From Duncaniella muricolitica (GTDB lineage: Bacteria > Bacteroidota > Bacteroidia > Bacteroidales > Muribaculaceae), in NCBI GenBank assembly GCA_025808375.1, contig CP061009.1:2108001-2172000 (forward strand): a stretch of DNA of 64,000 bases. The letters run 5' to 3'. Position 1 is the first letter of the stretch, and the number at the start of each line of letters is the position of its first letter. Under the pieces are notes generated by a model. The model worked only from the letters and a program-made list of their open reading frames with translations, had not been told where the DNA came from and did not search any database. Made by a program: the position numbers and the translations under genes. Positions 8,679-17,758 of this stretch are shown one piece after another.

Positions 8679-10073
8679 CTATCCATATATCTTTGACTTG
8701 GCATAGTAGGCATAGACACGGTTGACGTAATCGAATGTCTCGCGTCCGCGCGAATAGCCGAATTTCACCACCGGATCTTTGTAATATCTCGGATTGGATT
8801 TCCAGAGTATCGCTTTGGCTACGTTGTCGTTCCACTTTTCAGGGTTGAGTCCGTATTTTTTTGCGAGAGCTATGGCGTCGAGCACATGGGCCAGCCCGGA
8901 ATTATAGGAGGCTATTACAAATTTTTTGCGCTCCTCGGGGTCAGGGACTCGCGAGGCCAACTGCTTGTCTAGGTCGCGCAGGAGTTTGAGTGACGTCTCT
9001 ACGGCCACATCATTTTTCATCACGCTTTTGGCCGACTGTCCGTAACCTTTGGCTGTGCGTGGCATTATCTGCATCAGACCGCGTGCTCCGGCCCACGACA
9101 CTGCCGTGGAGTCAAACTTGCTCTCGACATAGGCCTGCGATGCCAGAAGTTTCCAGTCCCATTCATATTTGTCGGCATATTTTTTGAACAGGTCGTCAAA
9201 CGGAGAGACACGTCCGGCCGACGATACAAAACCGTTGCCCGGTTCGTTTTTGCTCAACTCGAAGTAGCGTTTGAGCAGACGGGCCTGTTCGGAGCGAGGC
9301 TTGTCGGTGTTGAGCCACGCATCGATACTGTCGCCAAGCCATTTGTGGTCGGGAGCCACAGCCCAGCCCGAACGCTGCTCAAAACTGAGCTGTGTGTTGA
9401 TGTCGAGATCGTTGTAATAAGTCTTGTTGATGTGCGCTATGTCGCTGTCGACCACCGTAAGAGGTATCTTTCCCTCGCTCACCATGGCTATGAGGTCTTC
9501 AGTAATCATGGTGTCGCGGTTGACGGGATGGATGCGGATGCCTCCGCCCAGCTCCTGGTTAAGATTGTTCATGCGTGCCTCATACTTTGACTCGGCTTCG
9601 ACATATACATCCTTGCCTACAAGGTCGGTCACGTCGGTTATGAGCTCCTCCTCTCCGCGTTTGGGCTGAACAAGCACCTGGGTGGTGATGTTTTCCGGCC
9701 CACAGGCTACGACTTTTTCCTTATATTCGGCCGTGATTGGCACCTCATAGGCTATGAGGTCTACCTTGCCGGAGTCGAGCATTTCGATGGCCCGCGAAAG
9801 AGAAGGGGCAATGTCGACTTTCAGTGTCAGACCTTTGTCAACGGCAAGGGCGGTGACAAGTTCATAGTCATAGCCCATCTCCTGTCCTTTGTATATAAAG
9901 TAGGATGCAGGGCTGTAGAGAGTGACTACACGGAGTGTGTCGGGAAAGTGGTTGGCTGATGAATCGGAGCCGGATTTTTCATTGCCGCCGTTGCCCGAGG
10001 TGCAGCCGACGGCTGCGGCCAGGAGCAATGTGACGGCGATGAGTGCGGGGAGGAGTGTGCGGGTACGTTTCAT
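8679..10073 (-). CDS. MltF-like lytic transglycosylase lipoprotein
   Basis: 464 residues. The signal peptide has a lipobox (AAVGC, Cys 24). Residues about 45-280 form a periplasmic solute-binding-like domain (LRVVTLYSPASYFIYKGQEMGYDYELVTALA). Residues about 300-460 form the transglycosylase SLT domain with the catalytic Glu in QAYVESKFD (about residue 317) and AGARGLMQIMP. This two-domain order is that of MltF, which cleaves MurNAc-GlcNAc bonds to leave 1,6-anhydroMurNAc. It would act on peptidoglycan from the outer membrane. It lies 66 bases upstream of the DUF3332 gene; no other partner is seen. Confidence 0.9.
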   Translation of the reverse strand: MKRTRTLLPALIAVTLLLAAAVGCTSGNGGNEKSGSDSSANHFPDTLRVVTLYSPASYFIYKGQEMGYDYELVTALAVDKGLTLKVDIAPSLSRAIEMLDSGKVDLIAYEVPITAEYKEKVVACGPENITTQVLVQPKRGEEELITDVTDLVGKDVYVEAESKYEARMNNLNQELGGGIRIHPVNRDTMITEDLIAMVSEGKIPLTVVDSDIAHINKTYYNDLDINTQLSFEQRSGWAVAPDHKWLGDSIDAWLNTDKPRSEQARLLKRYFELSKNEPGNGFVSSAGRVSPFDDLFKKYADKYEWDWKLLASQAYVESKFDSTAVSWAGARGLMQIMPRTAKGYGQSAKSVMKNDVAVETSLKLLRDLDKQLASRVPDPEERKKFVIASYNSGLAHVLDAIALAKKYGLNPEKWNDNVAKAILWKSNPRYYKDPVVKFGYSRGRETFDYVNRVYAYYAKSKIYG

Positions 10074-10149
10074 AATCAGAAGTTGACAGGAGAGTTGAGG
10101 AGAGAACGGGGCGACGGCCGTTTGTTAGAGATTGTTTGTCGACAGTCTC

Positions 10150-11316
10150 TTAGTATTCAAACGTGCCGGCCTCGGTAGTGATGGTGAGGCGGTTGGACGG
10201 AGCGTCCTCGACACGGCCTACTATACGAGAGTCTATGCCGAAGCTCTGGGCTATGTCCATCACCTGCTGTGCGTGCTCGGGGGCTGTGTATATTTCCATA
10301 CGGTGGCCCATGTTGAACACCTTGAACATCTCGCTCCACGGTGTGCCGCTTTCCTTTTGGATGAGGTCAAAGAGCGGGGGAATGGGGAAGAGGTTGTCCT
10401 TTATGACATGTTTGTTGTTGACAAAGTGCATCACCTTGGTCTGAGCACCGCCTGTGCAGTGAATCATGCCGTCGATGGCTGGACGCATCTCGGCAAGGAG
10501 CTTCTTTATGACGGGAGCATAGGTGCGGGTGGGGGAGAGCACGAGTTGACCGGCATTGACTGGAGAGCCTTCGACGGCATCGTCAAGATGTTTTGAGCCT
10601 GAATATACGAGGTCATCAGGCACAGCGGCGTCGAAAGTCTCGGGGTATTTTTCAGCAAGATATTTGGCAAATACATCGTGGCGTGCCGAGGTGAGTCCGT
10701 TGCTGCCCATGCCGCCGTTGTATCGGTCTTCATAGGTGGCTTGTCCGAATGATGCGAGGCCTACGATTACGTCGCCGGCCTTGATATTGGCGTTGTCGAT
10801 TACATCGGCGCGACGCATGCGGCAAGTCACGGTCGAGTCGACGATGATGGTGCGCACGAGGTCTCCGACATCGGCAGTCTCGCCACCGGTCGAATAGATG
10901 CCTACGCCCATTTCGCGCAGACGGGCGAGGAGCTCCTCAGTGCCGTTGATGATGGCCGAGATGACTTCGCCGGGAATGAGATTCTTGTTGCGTCCGATAG
11001 TCGAGGACACTAGAATATTGTCGGTGGCACCCACACACAGAAGGTCATCTATATTCATTACGAGTGCGTCCTGCGCGATGCCGCGCCATACGCTCAGATC
11101 GCCTGTCTCGCGCCAGTAAGCATAGGCGAGCGATGATTTGGTGCCGGCACCGTCGGCGTGCATGATATTACACCACTCGGGGTCGCCTCCGAGTATGTCA
11201 GGGATTATTTTGCAGAAGGCCTGAGGGAAGATGCCTTTGTCGACATTCTTGATTGCGTTGTGCACGTCCTCTTTAGAGGCTGAGACTCCACGCAGGTTGT
11301 AACGACGGTCGCTCAT
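10150..11316 (-). CDS. purM: Phosphoribosylformylglycinamidine cyclo-ligase (AIR synthase)
   Basis: 388 residues from the ATG at 11316 (MSDRRYNLRGV). It converts FGAM to 5-aminoimidazole ribonucleotide with ATP in purine synthesis. PurM features are MHADGAGTKSSLAY near residue 50, MNIDDLLCVGA, the glycine-rich GIYSTGGETADVGD and a C-terminal HCTGGAQTKVMHF. The Bacteroidetes form is some 40 residues longer than E. coli PurM and diverges from it, but the ATP-grasp-like PurM fold signatures are intact. A promoter of the Bacteroides type lies just upstream (TTG-N20-TAACTTTG). No other pur gene is nearby. Confidence 0.88.
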   Translation of the reverse strand: MSDRRYNLRGVSASKEDVHNAIKNVDKGIFPQAFCKIIPDILGGDPEWCNIMHADGAGTKSSLAYAYWRETGDLSVWRGIAQDALVMNIDDLLCVGATDNILVSSTIGRNKNLIPGEVISAIINGTEELLARLREMGVGIYSTGGETADVGDLVRTIIVDSTVTCRMRRADVIDNANIKAGDVIVGLASFGQATYEDRYNGGMGSNGLTSARHDVFAKYLAEKYPETFDAAVPDDLVYSGSKHLDDAVEGSPVNAGQLVLSPTRTYAPVIKKLLAEMRPAIDGMIHCTGGAQTKVMHFVNNKHVIKDNLFPIPPLFDLIQKESGTPWSEMFKVFNMGHRMEIYTAPEHAQQVMDIAQSFGIDSRIVGRVEDAPSNRLTITTEAGTFEY

Positions 11317-11358
11317 GAGGTATTTTCTATGAATATTGTATAGTTGAAAAGTTTTTGG

Positions 11359-11389
11359 CAAAGTTACGAAAAATTGGATGAAGTATCAA
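11359..11389 (-). promoter_or_regulatory. Promoter of purM
   Basis: On the minus strand: TTG (11389-11387), exactly 20 bases, TAACTTTG (11366-11359). Both Bacteroides elements match. The predicted start of transcription is about 35-40 bases before the purM ATG. Confidence 0.6.
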
Positions 11390-11399
11390 TATATCGTGA

Positions 11400-12548
11400 C
11401 TATCCTTTTACGGGTATTGACATGAGCGGGGTGTCGGACCGGAAAAGGAGCCTATGGGCGAGTGATGGATTGAATAGTCGCGAGAATATGTTTTTGCGTC
11501 TGGTTGCCACGACTATAAGGTCGGCCGGATGGTCGGCTGTGATTCTGTCAAAGTCATCAACGGGATTGGTGAACGAGAGAGGCGAAGTCTTGAATGTGAA
11601 TGCCGGATAATTGGCACGGCAGTAGTCGAGCAACTTGTCGAGCGACTCGGGGCCGGCTTTGGACAGGCGGCTCGGCGGGACGGAGACGAGTGTGACACAT
11701 AGCGGAGTGTCGGGAAATGTACGGTAGAGAGTGTCGAGCGCGATGATGTCCTCCTGACTTGCAGTCGTGAAGAATACAACTGCACCGGGCATGCCTGATG
11801 CGGCCCACGGAGTACTCTCGGGTACGGTGAGCGTGACTGTGCGGCAACTGTCGAGCACCTCGGCCGCTACGCTGCCGACGAGTTGGCGTGAATGGCTGTC
11901 AGCTCCGCGGGTGCCCATGACTGTGAGTGGATTTTTGTTGGCCGTGCAATAGTCATAGATGGTTTCTTCCGGTAGGCCTTCGGTGACTTCCGACGTGAAG
12001 CGAACACCGGGGATTACACCGGCGCGTATCTTGTCGCGTATCTTTCCTTCAAATTCTGACATTTGTTCCCTGGCTACTTTGTCGAGGTCGCGGTCGAGTC
12101 GCACTTCGTCGACAGTATCGACCGGCGGCGCGTCAAAGGTCAGCGAGTCGGACAGTTGCATTACCGACCGGCCCGAGAAAGCGGGATCAACATAAGTGTG
12201 GAGCAGATGTATGTCCACCTTTAGTGTGGCGGCTATCCTGAATGCCACAAGTGCAGCTTTGAGCGAACTGTCGGAGAAGTCGACCGGGACAAGTATCGAA
12301 GGGTGAGTCTCATCGTGGAGAGTGCGTACGGCTTCGGGGGCGAGTATTTCGATATTCTCTATTATGCGCAAGGCTTGAGGCAAATCACACTCTTTGATTC
12401 TCACACGTATGCCGGCCGATATGGAGGGATTGGTGAGATTGACGTTCTGAAGGGTGACGGCTATGCCTTCGCTCTCCAGAAGTGTTTTGAGCTGGTGAGC
12501 GCGGTCATAGGTGTGTATGGCTACGGTGATGAGTCGGTCGGAAAGCAT
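11400..12548 (-). CDS. Universal stress protein with N-terminal DUF2007-like domain
   Basis: 382 residues from ATG 12548 (MLSDRLITVAIHTYDRAHQLK). Residues 1-65 resemble the DUF2007 'putative signal transducing' fold (RAHQLKTLLESEGIAVTLQNVNL ... RVRIKECDLPQALRII). Residues about 80-235 are a UspA domain (SILVPVDFSDSSLKAALVAFRIA ... NPLTVMGTRGADSHSRQLVGSVAAEVLD), with the G-x-RG-x(9-10)-GS ATP-binding pattern. Residues about 250-380 form a second, more diverged Usp repeat. It is cytoplasmic and probably a nucleotide-sensing stress protein. A longer in-frame extension upstream crosses the terminator at 12605-12652 and is rejected. Confidence 0.8.
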   Translation of the reverse strand: MLSDRLITVAIHTYDRAHQLKTLLESEGIAVTLQNVNLTNPSISAGIRVRIKECDLPQALRIIENIEILAPEAVRTLHDETHPSILVPVDFSDSSLKAALVAFRIAATLKVDIHLLHTYVDPAFSGRSVMQLSDSLTFDAPPVDTVDEVRLDRDLDKVAREQMSEFEGKIRDKIRAGVIPGVRFTSEVTEGLPEETIYDYCTANKNPLTVMGTRGADSHSRQLVGSVAAEVLDSCRTVTLTVPESTPWAASGMPGAVVFFTTASQEDIIALDTLYRTFPDTPLCVTLVSVPPSRLSKAGPESLDKLLDYCRANYPAFTFKTSPLSFTNPVDDFDRITADHPADLIVVATRRKNIFSRLFNPSLAHRLLFRSDTPLMSIPVKG

Positions 12549-12604
12549 AGGCGTGTAGTTTTTGATTTTGGCCAGGACAGCCGGTTTCACATATATTAAA
12601 ACGG

Positions 12605-12652
12605 ACAGGAGGACGAAAAGTTGGCTTATATATGCCGCTTTTGTCCTCCTGT
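12605..12652 (-). terminator. Terminator of the small HTH gene
   Basis: The arms ACAGGAGGACGAAAAG and CTTTTGTCCTCCTGT pair almost perfectly around a 17-base loop, 42 bases past the stop of the minus-strand gene at 12694. Read on that strand the stem is followed by only a short A/T mix, so termination strength is uncertain. Confidence 0.6.
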
Positions 12653-12693
12653 ATGGTTTAAAATAACAAAGACGTAAGTTCCCGCAATGGGAT

Positions 12694-12954
12694 TTACGCC
12701 TCTTTCTCAAGGCCCTGGAGTATCTCCACAGCCATGTCATAAATAGTAGTGTCGTCAAGCACTACAATGCCTCCGTCGGGTCCCGGTTCGATGTGTACAC
12801 CACAATTCTTGCCAAACTCATAGTTTGTGCCTCCGAAGTAGTTGCGTACTGTCTGGGGGGTGACATTGAGACGGTCGGCGATCTGGCGGATTGAACCGTC
12901 GGGAAGACTGTCCTTGATGCGGCGGAGGTCGTTGAAGGTGATAGTTTTAGTCAT
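12694..12954 (-). CDS. Small helix-turn-helix DNA-binding protein
   Basis: 86 residues. The N-terminal half contains a helix-turn-helix (LRRIKDSLPDGSIRQIADRLNVTPQTVRNYFGG, about residues 9-41). The C-terminal half is acidic with IVVLDDTTIYDMAVEILQGLE. Proteins of this shape recur in Bacteroidales as unnamed DNA-binding proteins; I do not know a function. It is monocistronic, with a terminator downstream. Upstream lie 234 bases containing a 28-base perfect palindrome (13092-13119) that could be an operator. Confidence 0.7.
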   Translation of the reverse strand: MTKTITFNDLRRIKDSLPDGSIRQIADRLNVTPQTVRNYFGGTNYEFGKNCGVHIEPGPDGGIVVLDDTTIYDMAVEILQGLEKEA

Positions 12955-13091
12955 GATTTAGTATCGGGTTTTGAGGGTTAGAGTAAATTGGGTTTGTACA
13001 AATTATAATAGTTGATGCGGAGGGGGTGGTTTTCCTTATCGCGTCACTAAGTTATGATTATATAACGAAAAAAGCAAATATTTGTCGATGA

Positions 13092-13119
13092 AATAAAGAT
13101 GTTATATAACATCTTTATT
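13092..13119. promoter_or_regulatory. 28-bp perfect palindrome between batE and the HTH gene
   Basis: AATAAAGATGTTAT followed directly by its reverse complement, with no loop. A related broken palindrome (GTTATGATTATATAAC) lies at about 13052-13067. It sits 70 bases past the batE stop and about 140 bases upstream of the HTH start. It could be an operator or a weak terminator of the bat operon. Confidence 0.5.
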
Positions 13120-13188
13120 GTAATTTGCTGATAATTTGTAATATATAGGGTGCGAAAAATAGAGCCGATACTTTGTTTTATCGTATGA

Positions 13189-13971
13189 CTATATTTTTTG
13201 TACGGCTGCGGCGTTGATCCATGCGCGATGGGCGTTGTCTACCTCCACGTCATACCAGAGCGAGTGGATGGAGTCGGTAGTGGAGCGCACGGAGTCGAGT
13301 ATTGTGACTTTGGTGCCTTCGTGGAGTAGCATGGCTTCCTGTGTCCTGTCCTGAGGAACACGAGGGGTGGTGCTTAGGATTGTGGAGGGGACAGTCACTA
13401 TGGCCACATTGTCGGCCGAAGCAATGGATGCCGCACGGAATGAGAAAAAGAGGCAAGCACAACAACCTATAACAGTGAGTATGCCACCGAAAAATCCGAT
13501 TTTTCTCACAGTCACCACATCGGAAAACAGGTAGGCGAGAATACCGGCAAGAGTGAGCGCAAAACAGGTGAAGGCTATCCATGCCCATGTGTTGGAATGG
13601 GCGTAGGCCGAGATTGCGTCAAGGGCATTGCCGAGAAATGTTCCACGCTCGCCAGGACGGTCGGTAATGCGGGCGTTTACAAAGTCGAGATTGTTGCGAG
13701 CATCCTTGTCGGACGGATCGAGACGCAGGGCGCGCTCATAGGCGATAACCGCATTGCCCATCTCGCCGAGGCGATAATAGGTGTTGCCGAGATTATAATA
13801 TAGTTTGGCTGAAGGCCCTTCCTGCTGTATCACATTGAGATACATATCGGCGGCCTGCCGAAAATCGTCTGCATTGTAAGCTGAGTCGGCCTGAGTGATA
13901 AGCTGAGACTCGGCGCGGAGAGCAAATGTGCCCAGCAGTATTATTATGGTGGTCAGTATGACGTGTTTCAT
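13189..13971 (-). CDS. batE: BatE: TPR and SH3-like protein of the aerotolerance operon
   Basis: 260 residues. A signal peptide is followed by TPR repeats (ADSAYNADDFRQAADMYLNVIQQEG, KLYYNLGNTYYRLGEMGNAVIAYERALRLDP; about residues 25-95). Two membrane helices span about 125-185, and a C-terminal SH3-like domain covers about 190-258 (LLHEGTKVTILDS ... WYDVEV). This is the BatE architecture. The bat genes were described in Bacteroides fragilis as aiding aerobic survival; the molecular role is unclear. Its ATG overlaps the batD stop by 4 bases, so the two are coupled. It is the last gene of the operon. Confidence 0.85.
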   Translation of the reverse strand: MKHVILTTIIILLGTFALRAESQLITQADSAYNADDFRQAADMYLNVIQQEGPSAKLYYNLGNTYYRLGEMGNAVIAYERALRLDPSDKDARNNLDFVNARITDRPGERGTFLGNALDAISAYAHSNTWAWIAFTCFALTLAGILAYLFSDVVTVRKIGFFGGILTVIGCCACLFFSFRAASIASADNVAIVTVPSTILSTTPRVPQDRTQEAMLLHEGTKVTILDSVRSTTDSIHSLWYDVEVDNAHRAWINAAAVQKI

Positions 13972-15767
13972 CGTTTTTCGAGATTATTGATTGCTTTTGC
14001 GCCTTCGCTGTACACGGCGTCCATGCGCGAGGAGCTTTCGGGGGTGTAACGTGCCATCTCGCACTCGTCGAGCACGTTGACGATTGACGATGTGGCTTCG
14101 GACGAGTAGCCCTTTTCGGTGAGTTTGTCGACAATGTTCTGACGGGTGAGCTGCGAGAGGGGTATGGCGAGCTTGTCGGATAGGTAACCCCATAGCGCGC
14201 GGAGCATCTCTTCGTAGAATTTGTCGTTGTCGCCCGCCGACAGATATTTACCGGCAGTCTTGAGTCGTTTGGAGGCTACCTTGCTTGCCTTGGCGGTGCG
14301 CATGCCCGATACGTCGGCGTTGCGGCGAGCGCGAGCTCGGTTGGCAGCAATCACTGCGCCGGTGATTATAATCAGGACTATGTAGAATGTCCAGTAGAAT
14401 GCTGAGCGAACGGTGAGCGAGTGATTGTGAGAGGGATTCTTTTCTCCGAGATAGATGTGGCGTATGTCGGAATTTTTATTCTCGATGGCTTTCTGGTCCT
14501 CGGTTGGAGCCGGTGTCGAGAGACCCTTGGCTACTTTGACGGGATAAGAAGGCGTTGTGAGTGTAACATAATCGCGTTTGGCAGGATCAAAATAGACGAA
14601 CTTGTCACTGCCAATGGTGAAGTTTCCTACGCTCTGGGGCACGAAAGTATATTCGACTGTCATTGTTCCAGATACTTCGTTACCCGACACCGAAGTCTTG
14701 ATGTCGCTCTTGGGGGTGTATTGCTCAAACTCGGAGGGGAAATCAATCTGCGGCTCCTTGAGATACTTGATATTGCCAGTGCCGGAGATAGTGTAGATGA
14801 GAGTTGCGGGGTCGTTGGTGCGGAACGAGTTGCCTACGAGACGTGAGTCGATGGTAAAGTCGCCGACAGCTCCATTAAATCCGTCAGGCTTGGGTGAGGG
14901 GAGTGGCAGGATGTTGATAGAGCCGGTGTTGGAGCTGACCTTGATTTTGGTCTCGCGGGGCTGGCGCACCTGAAACATGCCCATGTTCACATTGTCGTAC
15001 TGCACGACCGAGATGTCATAGTTGCCGGAATTGATGGTGAGCTTACCGCTCTTCTGTGGGAAGATGATGCAGTGTTTGAGCACGGCAGTCATGTAGTCCT
15101 GTCCGCGATAGTTCTCAATCTCGTTGAGCGCAGGCTGCACGTCGAGTTCCTGGATGAGAAATCCGTCAAACGACGGCTGACGCGTAGGCATGAACGAGGA
15201 GATGGAGTATTTTGTGTAAAGTTTGATGGTACAGCCGATTGCTTCCTGCTCATAGGCCGAAGAGCGTGAGAGGATGATACGCACAAACACATCATCGGCA
15301 TTTACTTTGCGTCCGGCTGTCTGTGTGTCTACATCGTCAACCGCCACAGGGCGTTGTGATGCGGGAGTGTCACGTTCGGCCCGCTCATGGATCGTGAGAG
15401 TTGCAGTCTGCGTGGTGAGCCGTTTGCCGCCCGCTAAGATTGAAGCGGCCGGTATGGTGTATTTGCCGGCCTTGTCAGCCCGGTAATAATAGGTATATTC
15501 CACGGCCGATGACGATTCGGCGTGGCCGTTGACCACCGAGTAGCTCTGAGATGTGGATGTGGAGGGGCCGAAAAGGAGTGTACATCCGTCGATGGCCGAG
15601 ACTTTCAGATCAGAACCCTCGGCATTGGAGAGCCGGAAGGTAACGGGAAACTTGTCGCCTTCATAGACCCGTCCGGGAGCTTTGACGGTAAACTTCACAT
15701 CACCGGCGGCATATACGCAGGTGGTGAGAAGTGCTATGATGATAAATAATATAGAGAAACGTTTCAT
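13968..15767 (-). CDS. batD: BatD: oxygen-tolerance membrane protein
   Basis: 599 residues from ATG 15767 (MKRFSILFIII). The signal peptide ends near AGDVKFTVKAPGRVYEGDKF, the typical BatD start. Long beta-rich periplasmic domains follow (about 20-450), then one transmembrane helix (FYWTFYIVLIIITGAVIAA, about 465-485) and a helical cytoplasmic tail ending EGAKAINNLEKR. It presumably works with BatA and BatB at the inner membrane. It overlaps batE by ATGA and lies 84 bases downstream of batC. Confidence 0.88.
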   Translation of the reverse strand: MKRFSILFIIIALLTTCVYAAGDVKFTVKAPGRVYEGDKFPVTFRLSNAEGSDLKVSAIDGCTLLFGPSTSTSQSYSVVNGHAESSSAVEYTYYYRADKAGKYTIPAASILAGGKRLTTQTATLTIHERAERDTPASQRPVAVDDVDTQTAGRKVNADDVFVRIILSRSSAYEQEAIGCTIKLYTKYSISSFMPTRQPSFDGFLIQELDVQPALNEIENYRGQDYMTAVLKHCIIFPQKSGKLTINSGNYDISVVQYDNVNMGMFQVRQPRETKIKVSSNTGSINILPLPSPKPDGFNGAVGDFTIDSRLVGNSFRTNDPATLIYTISGTGNIKYLKEPQIDFPSEFEQYTPKSDIKTSVSGNEVSGTMTVEYTFVPQSVGNFTIGSDKFVYFDPAKRDYVTLTTPSYPVKVAKGLSTPAPTEDQKAIENKNSDIRHIYLGEKNPSHNHSLTVRSAFYWTFYIVLIIITGAVIAANRARARRNADVSGMRTAKASKVASKRLKTAGKYLSAGDNDKFYEEMLRALWGYLSDKLAIPLSQLTRQNIVDKLTEKGYSSEATSSIVNVLDECEMARYTPESSSRMDAVYSEGAKAINNLEKR

Positions 15768-15851
15768 ACTCGCAATTTGAATTGACCTGTGTAGAGGGTT
15801 GGGTGTGGATGGGAGCAAAGAGATGTCTTTGGATTGATAACCCGCAGTCCG

Positions 15852-16679
15852 TTACCAGGGATTTGTGACCTGTCGGCGTGCCGGCGCGCCGTTTTTATTG
15901 CGTTCGGCATTGACTCGCTGGCGTGTGGCGTTCTCCTCGTTTTCCATAGCCTTGAGTATTTTCTCGGCATTCTCTTTGCTTATGCCCGACTGGCGTTGTT
16001 GCTGGGGCTGTTGCTTCTGGTCCTGAGGCTGTTGCTGCTGCTGTTGGTCTTTGTTTTGGTCCTGGTTTTGGTCTTTATTCTGGTCTTTATTCTGATCTTT
16101 GTTTTGATCTTTATTCTGGTCTTTGTTCTGATCTTTATTTTGATCCTTGTCCTGGTTTTTATCCTGGTTTTGTTGGTCCTTGTTCTGATCCTGATTCTGG
16201 TCCTGCTGGTCTTGCAGGCGTTTTTGTGCCAGACGCAGATTTTCACGGGCCTTGTCGTTATCGGGATTGTGCCGGAGGGCGTTTTTATAAAGCTCGATGC
16301 TCTTGGCATAATCCTGTGCGTTGAAGGCGATATTACCGAGATTGTAAAATGCTTTTTCGGCTATCGCCACATCCTCGGCATCGGTAGCAAGTTTGCCGAG
16401 TATCTGTGACGCCTGCTTCTCGTTCTCGCCGGTGGCTGTGCCTTGCCGCAGCAGTGCGGCGGCAAGATTAAACTGTGCGATTTCGTTCATCGCATCGATT
16501 TCGAGAGCCTTGCGATAGGCTACTTCGGCATCGGCATAACGTTCGTCATGATAGAGTTTGTTGCCCTCCACTATGAAGTTGCGCTCGCGACGTGTGGAAT
16601 TGTCACCGGCAGCCGAGGCCAAGGCCGGAGTGGCGAGAGTGGCGGAGAGTAACAGATATTTTAGATAACGTGTGTTCAT
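15852..16679 (-). CDS. batC: BatC: TPR protein with a long KDQN repeat region
   Basis: 275 residues. A signal peptide is followed by TPR motifs at about residues 33-66 and 105-145. Residues about 156-230 are an almost pure Asp/Gln/Asn/Lys tract built on the tetrapeptide KDQN, then Q/P-rich. A charged helical tail follows (AEKILKAMENEENATRQR), ending VTNPW. TPR-plus-low-complexity is usual for BatC, but the repeat here is long. The gene overlaps batB by 4 bases. Probably periplasmic. Confidence 0.83.
   Translation of the reverse strand: MNTRYLKYLLLSATLATPALASAAGDNSTRRERNFIVEGNKLYHDERYADAEVAYRKALEIDAMNEIAQFNLAAALLRQGTATGENEKQASQILGKLATDAEDVAIAEKAFYNLGNIAFNAQDYAKSIELYKNALRHNPDNDKARENLRLAQKRLQDQQDQNQDQNKDQQNQDKNQDKDQNKDQNKDQNKDQNKDQNKDQNKDQNQDQNKDQQQQQQPQDQKQQPQQQRQSGISKENAEKILKAMENEENATRQRVNAERNKNGAPARRQVTNPW
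15990..16214 (-). repeat. 12-nt tandem repeat inside batC
   Basis: Degenerate tandem copies of a 12-base unit encoding Lys-Asp-Gln-Asn, most regular at about 16065-16150, flanked by CAG/CAA-rich sequence. Expansion or contraction by whole units would keep the reading frame. Confidence 0.85.
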
Positions 16680-17740
16680 TTTTCGCCTCCTTCCTCTTTG
16701 GTGAAGAAACGATATTTTTTAAGCCATGAAATCTTGCGGGTCACCACAAAAACGTCGGCGACGAGAAGTATGAGTGCTATCCATGCCACGATGGGGAACT
16801 GCTCGCTCTGTGGAGAGAACGATTTGCGTTCAAATTCTTTCTGCTCGAGTTCATCCATCTTGGTGTCGACGGCATTGATTGCCGAAGTTGAGGCTCCGTT
16901 GACATATATGCCCTTGCCGGCTTTGGCTATCTCTGCGCCGGTTGACTCGTCATGGCGTGTAACGACTTCCTCACCTGTCATTGGATTGATCATATAGCGG
17001 CCGTTACCGACGGGGATGCGGGCCCCGCGTCCGGTGCCAAGACCGATAACATCGACTTGGATGCCGGCTCCGGCAGCTCGTTTGGCAGCATCTACGGCAT
17101 TATCCTCAAAGTTTTCGGCATCGGTGAGCAATACGATGGCCTTGCCCATATCGTCGGTGGGTGTAAACGAATTCATCGCCATCTCGAGGGCTGCGCCAAT
17201 GGCTGTACCCTGGGTCGGCACCATATCGGTGGTGATGGAGTTGATAAACATTTTGGCCGAAATGTAGTCGGAGGTGATGGGAAGCTGGGTGTAGGCGTCT
17301 CCGGCAAAGACGATGAGGCCTACCTTGTCATTGTTCATCTTGTCGATAAGTTTCTCGAGGATGAATTTTGCGCGCTGCAGACGGCTTATACCGGCTTCGT
17401 CATCGGTCGAGGATGCGAGCATGGAGTTGGATACGTCCATGCATATCATCACTTCAATACCGCGTGTGGTTTCGGTCTCGGCAGCGTCTGCGTCAAGGCC
17501 TGAAGTGGCGCGCGGACGTGCCAGGATGATGACAAGTACGGCTATGATAAGCAGCGAGAAGGTGAGTTTGACCCACGGCATATAGCGCGATACTTCGGGC
17601 ATCAGAGCCGCGAGCGTGTCGGGGTTGCCGAAGCGGCGCAGCTTACGCATGCGGGCGTAACGGGCCAGAAGGAATAGCCCTGCCACTACGGGGAGAAGCA
17701 GCAGGAGATATAGCAGATGGGGATAGGCAAATGTAATCAT
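16676..17740 (-). CDS. batB: BatB: von Willebrand factor A domain membrane protein
   Basis: 354 residues. Two N-terminal membrane helices (HLLYLLLLLPVVAGLFLLA and LTFSLLIIAVLVIILARP) precede a VWA domain, with the MIDAS motif DVSNS at about residue 100 and TDAENF further on. A last helix lies near the C terminus (IVAWIALILLVADVFVV). VWA domains bind protein partners through a metal ion. It is paired with batA 18 bases upstream and overlaps batC by ATGA. Confidence 0.88.
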   Translation of the reverse strand: MITFAYPHLLYLLLLLPVVAGLFLLARYARMRKLRRFGNPDTLAALMPEVSRYMPWVKLTFSLLIIAVLVIILARPRATSGLDADAAETETTRGIEVMICMDVSNSMLASSTDDEAGISRLQRAKFILEKLIDKMNNDKVGLIVFAGDAYTQLPITSDYISAKMFINSITTDMVPTQGTAIGAALEMAMNSFTPTDDMGKAIVLLTDAENFEDNAVDAAKRAAGAGIQVDVIGLGTGRGARIPVGNGRYMINPMTGEEVVTRHDESTGAEIAKAGKGIYVNGASTSAINAVDTKMDELEQKEFERKSFSPQSEQFPIVAWIALILLVADVFVVTRKISWLKKYRFFTKEEGGEK

Positions 17741-17758
17741 ACCTTAAAAATAGGATGC

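Noticed and set aside
12549..12758. 70-residue N-terminal extension of the universal stress protein
   Set aside because: It crosses a terminator hairpin and enters the HTH gene; the DUF2007-like domain begins right after ATG 12548.
15990..16214. CRISPR-like array
   Set aside because: The units are contiguous 12-base tandem repeats inside batC with no spacers.
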